This document shows, in pieces, positions 1 to 4,909 of a stretch of DNA of 6,748 nucleotides. How positions within the stretch are numbered: the first letter of the stretch is position 1; the number at the start of each line of letters is the position of its first letter. The DNA comes from Bacteroidales bacterium (GTDB lineage Bacteria > Bacteroidota > Bacteroidia > Bacteroidales > WCHB1-69). The notes beneath the pieces were generated by a model. The model was given only the letters and a program-made list of their open reading frames with translations, was not told the origin of the DNA and made no database searches. The position numbers and the translations under genes are program-made. The DNA lies in contig JAISTU010000147.1 of the NCBI GenBank assembly GCA_031272415.1, positions 1 to 6,748 on the forward strand, written 5' to 3'.

Positions 1-16
1 TAAATATTTTTTTGCA

Positions 17-40
17 GAGTGTAGAGTGGAGAGTGTAGAG
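17..40. repeat. Tandem pair of the decamer GAGTGTAGAG
   Basis: GAGTGTAGAG occurs at 17-26 and again at 31-40, separated by TGGA. A third copy stands at 2641-2650 beyond the downstream gene, followed there by CGGAAAG and a T-tract leading into GCATT. The left copy likewise leads through a T-tract into GCATT, so the two sites share an order of motifs and not only one decamer. Confidence 0.7.
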
Positions 41-44
41 TTTT

Positions 45-187
45 TTTTTTGCATTGTCTGAACTATGATTTGGAATGATTAACATGATTACTATGATTTC
101 ACACAAATCAAAAAAATCTTATGAAAATCGTGGTTCAGACAAAGATTGTCCAAATTTTAGAACATTTTTCTCCCAAAATGCAAAAAA
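45..187. repeat. Nested inverted-repeat element, MITE-like in form, 143 bp
   Basis: The outer ends are an 11-bp perfect inverted repeat: TTTTTTGCATT at 45-55 and AATGCAAAAAA at 177-187. Partly overlapping this is a longer inverted pair: TTGTCTGAAC at 54-63 opens a 19-nt arm that matches the reverse complement of 124-142 at 16 of 19 positions, and two of the three mismatches would be G-U pairs in RNA read from the + strand. The right part (153-187) recurs inverted at 2659-2693 with 31 of 35 identities. There is no coding capacity for a transposase, so if mobile it would need help in trans. The shape fits a dispersed non-autonomous repeat or a structured intergenic repeat; copy number in the genome cannot be seen here. 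Confidence 0.6.
65..98 (+). repeat. ATGATT iterated four times inside the hairpin loop
   Basis: The hexamer ATGATT begins at 65, 75, 84 and 93, giving steps of 10, 9 and 9 bases with variable three- or four-base spacers. It occupies the left half of the loop enclosed by the TTGTCTGAAC / GTTCAGACAA arms. The regular spacing of close to one helical turn could suit a row of protein sites, or may just be a short degenerate tandem repeat. Confidence 0.6.
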
Positions 188-250
188 GTTGACAGTTGAA
201 AGTCGTTTTTCACTCTGTTCCTTGCTCCTTTCGTTCTTTATCCGTTTTTT

Positions 251-270
251 GGGCAAGGCATGCTATTGCC
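251..270. repeat. Degenerate copy of the GGGyAAGGCATGC palindrome
   Basis: The sequence begins GGGCAAGGCATGC and ends TTGCC, so it keeps a 5-bp GGCAA/TTGCC stem but has lost perfect symmetry. Its first 13 bases match 12 of 13 in the perfect palindrome at 2615-2634. It sits about 40 bases upstream of the promoter and could end transcription arriving from the left, but no strong T-tract follows directly. Confidence 0.5.
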
Positions 271-310
271 TCTACAATTTTTATTTTTTAATTTTTAATT
301 GAAGAATTTG

Positions 311-324
311 TGTATCTTTGTAAA
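311..324 (+). promoter_or_regulatory. Bacteroidota-type promoter for the envelope-protein gene
   Basis: TATCTTTG at 313-320 matches the TAnnTTTG -7 consensus of the Bacteroidota primary sigma factor. The surrounding 14 bases, TGTATCTTTGTAAA, are identical to the promoter core of rho on the other strand (6720-6707). No clear -33 TTTG box is present; the corresponding region is T-rich. Transcription would start at about 325-330, giving a leader of some 30-35 nt before the ATG at 361. Confidence 0.75.
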
Positions 325-360
325 AAAGGAAAAATGTTGCATTTGTGATTGTGGGCTGAA

Positions 361-2607
361 ATGAGAAAAAATATCATTTTGTTTTTGATACTTGTGGGGT
401 GTAATATGAGTAGCATTATTGCCCAAAAAAAGGATGAAAGTTTGTTTTTGGCGCAAAATTTTGAAAATGCAGGTAAAATTGAAACGGCTGCTCTCTATTA
501 CAAGGATTATTTATCCACCTATCCGGAGGCGGCAGTGGGCGTTTATTACAAAGCCGGACTGCTGTTTTTGTCGCTGTATCATTACACGGATGCGGAAGTT
601 TATTTGACGTATGTTGTTGATTCTGACAGTTTAAGCACCTATCCTGATGCGCTGTTTTACTTGGCAATGGTCAAAAAAAATAAAGTCAATTATCAGCAAT
701 CTATCTTGCTTTTGGAGCGTTATCTTACTGTAGTTGGCGAGCGTAATAAGTCATTGATAATCAGGACAAAACAAGAAATAGAAGCCTGCCGACAAGCAGA
801 GCAATTAAGAGCGGATACTTTGCCTGTTCGCATTAAATTGTTGCCATCAACTATCAATACGGAATATTCGGAATTTAATGCGGTTGAGTTGCCATCAAAA
901 GCACTGTATTTTTCGGCAACACGCCCATTTGTTTCTTCTCAACATATTGAAATTATTGAAAATCAATCTGTTACAATGATTTATGAAACACCTTATAAAA
1001 TAAATGGAGAACTCAAGCCGATTGCTTTACCTAAAGCGATTAACAATTTAAAATATAACAATTCAAAAATTTGTTTTGCAGGAAATCAAAGAGAGATTTT
1101 TTTCACACGAAATGAAATTATTAAAGGGAAAGAGGGCAATGGAAAAATATATCATTCTTATTTTCAAGACAATAAATGGACAAAACCGCTTCCTTTGGAC
1201 GCAAAAATCAACCTTCCGCACTCCAACAATACGACTCCTTTTATAGTGGAGATGGATTTTTACAGAATTTTGTTTTTTTGCTCTGACAGGGCGGGAGGCA
1301 ATGGCGGAATGGATATATGGTATTCCATTTGGCAAAGCAATCAGTGGCACGAGCCTGTCAATTTGGGCAGCAATATCAACACTCCCGGCAATGAAATATC
1401 GCCTTTTTACAAGGATTCAACACTCTATTTCAGTTCTGATTGGCAGCCTGGACTGGGGGGCTATGATATTTTTTCTTCCAAAGGGGCTTTTGGGGCGTGG
1501 GAGAAGCCGCAAAATGTTGGTTTTCCGCTCAATTCGGAGGCAAATGATATTTATTTTACGCTCAATGCAGACAATCAAAGCGGTTTTTTGACCTCTAATA
1601 GACGCACAGACTCTTCTTTGATTGACGAAACTTGCTGCAATAATATTTTTGAATTTCATTTTACGGACAAAAAAAACCAAATTTTTAGAGATACGCTTTA
1701 TTTAGAAAATATTTCTCTCATTATGCAAAAAATAAACAATATTTTACCGATTACTTTGTATTTTCATAATGACGAACCTGACCCTAACACGCTCTCTACC
1801 ACAACAAAACAAGACTATCGCAGCACTTTGGATGCCTATTTTGCACTCAAAGAAGAGTATCAAAATGCTTATTGTGAGGGCTTAACAGGCGACCAAAAAG
1901 CAAAAGCCACTGCCGATATTGACACTTTTTTTACGCAAAAAGTAGGCAAAGGGTTTGAACTTTTGGAGCAATTTTGCCAATGGTTGCTCACCGATTTGGA
2001 GTCGGGGAAAGAAGTTGATATAACTATTATCGGATTTGCATCTCCTTTATTTACAGATAATTATAATACAAATCTTTCTGCAAGACGCATTTCCAGCCTT
2101 ATCAATTATCTAAATTTGCAACCCAAAATTCGCCCTTATATGGACACCGCCAGAAGCGGCAATAAATTGATTTTGCACATTGACCCGCGTGGAAAAAAAG
2201 AAGCCGCAAAATATGTCAGCGACAATCCTAACGACAAACGTAATTCTATTTACAGCATTGCCGCAGCATTGGAGAGACGAATACAAATCATTGAGTATCA
2301 ATCACAAACAAAAGAAAGCACTGCTCTTTCACCGCTCTCTCTTGCCAAGGACAGCCTTTTTTTGCCCATTTTGTCTGACTATAAACAATATGAAATTTTG
2401 CTTGAAATCGCTAATCAAAGTGCTGATTCTCTGCAAGTTAGCATTAAAAATATCCCAAATGTTATAACAGTTTTATCCCAAAATGCAATTTTGCAAAGTG
2501 GCGAAAAAACATTTCTCAAAATAAATATTCCTGCCACAGTTTTTTCTCAACAAAAAGAATATAAAATCTCTATCAATGATAAAGAATTGATTATCAAAGG
2601 AATATAA
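361..2607 (+). CDS. Exported TPR / PD40-propeller / OmpA-like envelope protein (PorE-like architecture)
   Basis: Predicted 748-residue envelope protein. The N-terminus (RKN, then IILFLILV) is an export signal. LVGC at 11-14 is a possible lipobox (Cys14), while cleavage after Ala21 (IIA-Q) by signal peptidase I is the alternative. Residues about 28-130 are helical TPR-like repeats (YYKDYLSTYPE, then ALFYLAMVKK). Residues about 175-435 form a PD40 beta-propeller with repeated signatures: FFCSDRAGGNGGMDIW at 305-320 and LYFSSDWQPGLGGYDIF at 355-371, with INTPGNE between them. Residues about 462-646 are OmpA-like (LYFHNDEP, GFASPL, YNTNLSARRI, ERRIQI) with an insert of roughly 75 residues. The tail (about 660-748) looks like a beta-sandwich. 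The layout recalls PorE, the T9SS lipoprotein that links the secretion machine to peptidoglycan, but I see no carboxypeptidase-regulatory domain. ATG 361 is preferred; TTG at 349 is in frame and would add four residues that do not help the signal. Coding and export are secure; the PorE-type role is inference. Confidence 0.85.
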   Translation: MRKNIILFLILVGCNMSSIIAQKKDESLFLAQNFENAGKIETAALYYKDYLSTYPEAAVGVYYKAGLLFLSLYHYTDAEVYLTYVVDSDSLSTYPDALFYLAMVKKNKVNYQQSILLLERYLTVVGERNKSLIIRTKQEIEACRQAEQLRADTLPVRIKLLPSTINTEYSEFNAVELPSKALYFSATRPFVSSQHIEIIENQSVTMIYETPYKINGELKPIALPKAINNLKYNNSKICFAGNQREIFFTRNEIIKGKEGNGKIYHSYFQDNKWTKPLPLDAKINLPHSNNTTPFIVEMDFYRILFFCSDRAGGNGGMDIWYSIWQSNQWHEPVNLGSNINTPGNEISPFYKDSTLYFSSDWQPGLGGYDIFSSKGAFGAWEKPQNVGFPLNSEANDIYFTLNADNQSGFLTSNRRTDSSLIDETCCNNIFEFHFTDKKNQIFRDTLYLENISLIMQKINNILPITLYFHNDEPDPNTLSTTTKQDYRSTLDAYFALKEEYQNAYCEGLTGDQKAKATADIDTFFTQKVGKGFELLEQFCQWLLTDLESGKEVDITIIGFASPLFTDNYNTNLSARRISSLINYLNLQPKIRPYMDTARSGNKLILHIDPRGKKEAAKYVSDNPNDKRNSIYSIAAALERRIQIIEYQSQTKESTALSPLSLAKDSLFLPILSDYKQYEILLEIANQSADSLQVSIKNIPNVITVLSQNAILQSGEKTFLKINIPATVFSQQKEYKISINDKELIIKGI

Positions 2608-2614
2608 AATGAAA

Positions 2615-2634
2615 GGGTAAGGCATGCCTTACCC
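2615..2634. terminator. Perfect 20-bp palindrome, probable (bidirectional) terminator
   Basis: GGGTAAGGCATGCCTTACCC equals its own reverse complement and folds into an 8-bp stem with a CATG loop. It begins 8 bases after the stop codon of the + strand gene. On the minus strand it is followed by TTTCATTTTA, a reasonable U-rich tail, so by form it best serves the leftward cluster, about 200 bases after the oxidoreductase stop. On the + strand the following bases are AAAATAG, a weak tail. As a convergent-gene hairpin it probably serves both sides. The related sequence at 251-270 suggests it also belongs to a dispersed repeat family. Confidence 0.7.
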
Positions 2635-2640
2635 AAAATA

Positions 2641-2693
2641 GAGTGTAGAGCGGAAAGTTTTTTTGCATTTTTGTACAAAAACGTTCTAAAATT
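2641..2693. repeat. GAGTGTAGAG copy plus inverted copy of the 35-bp element end
   Basis: GAGTGTAGAG at 2641-2650 repeats the pair at 17-40. After CGGAAAG and a T-tract, 2659-2693 is the reverse complement of 153-187 with 31 of 35 identities, including TTTTTTGCATTTT at one end and GTTCTAAAATT at the other. A 14-bp perfect palindrome, TTTTTGTACAAAAA, lies inside it at 2668-2681 and is absent from the left copy because of the four substitutions. Confidence 0.65.
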
Positions 2694-2704
2694 GGAGAAA
2701 AAAT

Positions 2705-2737
2705 AATTCTCAATTCTCAATTTTCAATTCTCCATTC
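2705..2737. repeat. Heptamer tandem repeat (AATTCTC, about 4.7 units)
   Basis: Units are AATTCTC (2705-2711), AATTCTC (2712-2718), AATTTTC (2719-2725), AATTCTC (2726-2732) and a partial CATTC (2733-2737). The preceding TGGAGAA (2693-2699) is complementary to TTCTCCA (2728-2734), so the tract can also close a loose 7-bp stem. Short heptamers of this sort can change copy number by slippage. Confidence 0.65.
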
Positions 2738-2745
2738 AAAAAATG

Positions 2746-2759
2746 TGTATTTTTGTAAA
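2746..2759 (+). promoter_or_regulatory. Orphan Bacteroidota-type promoter core pointing into the oxidoreductase gene
   Basis: TGTATTTTTGTAAA differs by one base from the promoter cores at 311-324 and in front of rho, and contains TATTTTTG, a full TAnnTTTG match. No + strand gene lies downstream, so a transcript from here would be antisense to the 3' end of the oxidoreductase gene. In AT-rich DNA an eight-base match with two free positions can occur by chance; the matching flanks raise the odds somewhat. No good -33 box is visible. Confidence 0.35.
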
Positions 2760-2831
2760 ATAGAAGAAAAGTGGCAAACTTGTGTCAAAAAAATACTAAC
2801 GTAGTTTTTGAGAGGTGAGAAAAAAGGGAAC

Positions 2832-4301
2832 TCAAATGTCAGTGATTTCTTTGAGTGCTTTTCCTATATCTGAAAATTGGGCGACAGTGAGTAAACTTGT
2901 CATTGAAACGCCTAAAACACCGTGTAAATTCAGATTTTGACCAGTAAAAAAGAGATTACAGAGCGGAGTTTTTGCAGGCAACATGGTTTTGAGCAAATTA
3001 TCGGCATCTTTGAGAATACCGTATGCGGAGCCATTAGCAGTGCCTGTATAATCTCGCCATGTGAGCGGACTGGAGGTGTAAATGTTTGCAATTTGAGTAT
3101 CCGAAAACGGCAAAATCGACCGCAAAATGGAGATACATTGTTTCGCTTTTTGCTCTTTCCAGCGGTAATATTGCTCACTGCGAGAGACAATTGTTGAATT
3201 AGCAAACGGCTCTACTTCTTTCCACAAAACAGGTGTAATCAAATCTATGCGTGTCTTGGGAGAGGGCGGATAAAAATGCACCAATAACTTATTGATTTCC
3301 AAAGTATTAGCATCTATTGGGGAAACATTGTTCGGATAAATATAAAGCGTTCTGTTGAGTGGTTTAATTTCATCAGAAGTAAATTCCAAATGCACGGTAA
3401 AAGCCCCAAAACTATTGTTGAGGCGGTTAATACGATGCCTGTAAATGGGGCGAATTAGCAATGTGTTTTTCAACAATCCCAATGCCGTTTGCGGATGTAT
3501 GTCGGCAATAAATATATCTCCTGCCAAAAAATATTCACCCTTATTGACACTTACTTTTGTTATAACTCCATTATTTTCAACAAATTGTGTAACTTCTGCA
3601 TGAGTGTGAACCTCACCGCCCATTTTTTGAATATCATCGGCTAAATGTTGTGCAATAAGACTGCCACCGCCGTCCAATTTCCATGCACTTTGAACAAAAG
3701 AATTGTTTATTTGTGCAAAAATATAGAGTGGTAAATGTGGAGAAAGTTCCATTTTTAACGAATTTCCGGTCAAAACGTCTCTCAAAAGCGGATTTTTGAT
3801 GTATTTTTTGAAAAAATGCTCCACCGAAGTTGAAAATAATTTAGAGCGGTAGAATTTTTCGGATTTTTTGCGATTAAAACTGTCAAATAAATGATTTCCA
3901 GTGCTTTGTAATAGTTGAACATATTTTTCAATTTCTTTTCTATTGTGTGGAAATTGTTCTGTCAAAACTTCTGTAAAACGCTCATAACCATTAGGTAAAT
4001 AAAAATGTTGATTTTGCAAAATAATTTCCTCACAAGCATTTTCATCCATTTTCAACCACGGTAAATCCAACAAATTGAAGTATTTAAACAGCGAATAGAG
4101 CGATTGTCCCTCTTCCAAACCGCCGACATAATGAAACCCTGTATCAAAAACCGCCTTATGTCGCTCAAAAGTTTGCAAACAGCCTCCAATGCGGGCATTT
4201 TTCTCCAAAATACAGACCTTAAGTCCCTGTTTAGCCAATAAATAGCCACACTGCAAACCGCCTAATCCGCTGCCTGCAATAATAATATCGTATTTTTTCA
4301 T
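2832..4301 (-). CDS. FAD-dependent oxidoreductase of the RetSat/CrtI (phytoene desaturase-like) family
   Basis: A 489-residue protein, close to the usual family size. The N-terminal dinucleotide fold has GSGLGGL at 10-16 and a following acidic residue, Glu33, in CILEKN, as expected for binding the adenosine ribose of FAD. FDTGFHYVGG at 52-61 is characteristic of retinol saturase/carotene isomerase-type members. DGGGSLIAQHLADDIQ at 210-225 and the C-terminal FFTGQNLNLHGVLGVSMTS at 451-469 are the other family blocks, the latter closing the FAD site. SPLTWRDYTGTANGSAYGI at 411-429 matches the substrate-domain motif of RetSat-like proteins. The enzyme should reduce, desaturate or isomerise a polyene or similar hydrophobic substrate; no carotenoid or flexirubin genes lie nearby to say which. 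It starts 12 bases after gmk without a clear ribosome-binding sequence, common in this phylum, and is probably the last gene of the rho-gmk transcript. Confidence 0.9.
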   Translation of the reverse strand: MKKYDIIIAGSGLGGLQCGYLLAKQGLKVCILEKNARIGGCLQTFERHKAVFDTGFHYVGGLEEGQSLYSLFKYFNLLDLPWLKMDENACEEIILQNQHFYLPNGYERFTEVLTEQFPHNRKEIEKYVQLLQSTGNHLFDSFNRKKSEKFYRSKLFSTSVEHFFKKYIKNPLLRDVLTGNSLKMELSPHLPLYIFAQINNSFVQSAWKLDGGGSLIAQHLADDIQKMGGEVHTHAEVTQFVENNGVITKVSVNKGEYFLAGDIFIADIHPQTALGLLKNTLLIRPIYRHRINRLNNSFGAFTVHLEFTSDEIKPLNRTLYIYPNNVSPIDANTLEINKLLVHFYPPSPKTRIDLITPVLWKEVEPFANSTIVSRSEQYYRWKEQKAKQCISILRSILPFSDTQIANIYTSSPLTWRDYTGTANGSAYGILKDADNLLKTMLPAKTPLCNLFFTGQNLNLHGVLGVSMTSLLTVAQFSDIGKALKEITDI

Positions 4302-4313
4302 GGAGATGTATTT

Positions 4314-4880
4314 TTATTCATTTAAAAAAGACTTAACACATTGTAAAACAGCGGATTGTGCAGTAGGTAAATGGTCATTGACAAATATTTTATCAAATTG
4401 TTCGGCAAATTGCATTTCATAAATGGCTTTTTGGATGCGTTTTTCCAAATTTTCAGGGCTTTCAGAATTACGCAACAGTAACCTTTCCCTTAAAATTTCG
4501 TGCGAAGGAGGCATTACAAAAATAGAGAGTGAATTTTGCGGAAATTGTTTTTTGATATTTAAACCGCCAACAACATCTAAATCCATGATTACGTGTTTAT
4601 TATGTAACCATATTCGTGTTAATTCCGACCGCAAAGTACCATAATAATGATTTTGATATACCTCCTCCCATTCGATAAATGCTTGAGCCTCAATTTTTTG
4701 CTTAAACTCCTCCGTTGTTAGGAAATAGTAATCTTTTCCATTGATTTCGCCTTCTCTTTGTGTTCGATTGGTGGCTGAAATGGAAAACTCAATCGGCAAT
4801 CCTTTTTCCAAAATATGTCGAATGAGTGTAGTTTTACCGCTTCCTGACGGCGCCGAAAATATTACAATTTTGCCGTTCAT
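4314..4880 (-). CDS. gmk: Guanylate kinase
   Basis: This 188-residue enzyme phosphorylates GMP to GDP with ATP in the cytoplasm, the essential step between GMP and GTP/dGTP. The P-loop is SAPSGSGKTT at 9-18. The GMP-binding segment SISATNRTQREGE spans 33-45, with Ser35, Arg39, Arg42 and Glu45 in the expected places, followed by DYYF at 50-53 and IEWEEVY at 69-75 with Glu70. YYGT is at 79-82, and DLDVVGG at 100-106 holds the conserved Asp100. The lid-region arginines lie in RERLLLRN (131-138), and VNDHL closes the nucleotide site near 167-171. All key residues are present and the length is normal, so it should be active. It begins 29 bases after the rho stop with no hairpin in between, so it is probably co-transcribed from the rho promoter. 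Confidence 0.98.
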   Translation of the reverse strand: MNGKIVIFSAPSGSGKTTLIRHILEKGLPIEFSISATNRTQREGEINGKDYYFLTTEEFKQKIEAQAFIEWEEVYQNHYYGTLRSELTRIWLHNKHVIMDLDVVGGLNIKKQFPQNSLSIFVMPPSHEILRERLLLRNSESPENLEKRIQKAIYEMQFAEQFDKIFVNDHLPTAQSAVLQCVKSFLNE

Positions 4881-4909
4881 TGTTCAAAATTTTATCAATT
4901 TAAGGCAAT

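Larger units (their letters stand above)
1..360. other. Repeat-rich intergenic region upstream of the envelope-protein gene
   Basis: No credible gene lies here. In order the stretch holds two copies of GAGTGTAGAG (17-40), a T-tract, a 143-bp nested inverted-repeat element (45-187), a T- and pyrimidine-rich segment (about 188-250), a degenerate copy of a palindrome found again beyond the gene (251-270), an A/T-only run (about 275-300) and a promoter core (311-324). A 75-codon open frame at 75-302 runs through the repeats; its product is rich in Lys/Ser then Phe/Leu/Cys and shows no recognisable domain, so it is treated as chance. Confidence 0.75.

Noticed and set aside
75..302. 75-codon + strand open frame upstream of the envelope-protein gene
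   Set aside because: It runs through the inverted-repeat element, the pyrimidine tract and an A/T run, shows no domain, and ends just before the real promoter; the composition follows the repeats.
334..348. Recoded TGA (alternative genetic code)
   Set aside because: All four genes read through with normal codons and one of them ends in TGA (2832-2834); a single TGA in a leader frame does not indicate recoding.
349..360. TTG at 349 as the start of the envelope-protein gene
   Set aside because: The extra residues Met-Trp-Ala-Glu would put an acidic residue before the positively charged start of the signal, whereas ATG 361 gives a normal Met-Arg-Lys signal beginning.
2705..2737. CRISPR-like array
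   Set aside because: The 7-base units are contiguous, without spacers, and far too short; it is a simple tandem repeat.
2937..3197. 86-codon + strand open frame opposite the oxidoreductase, downstream of the orphan promoter
   Set aside because: Tempting because a promoter core precedes it at 2746, but it is antisense to the conserved C-terminal FAD motifs and the translation has no recognisable features.
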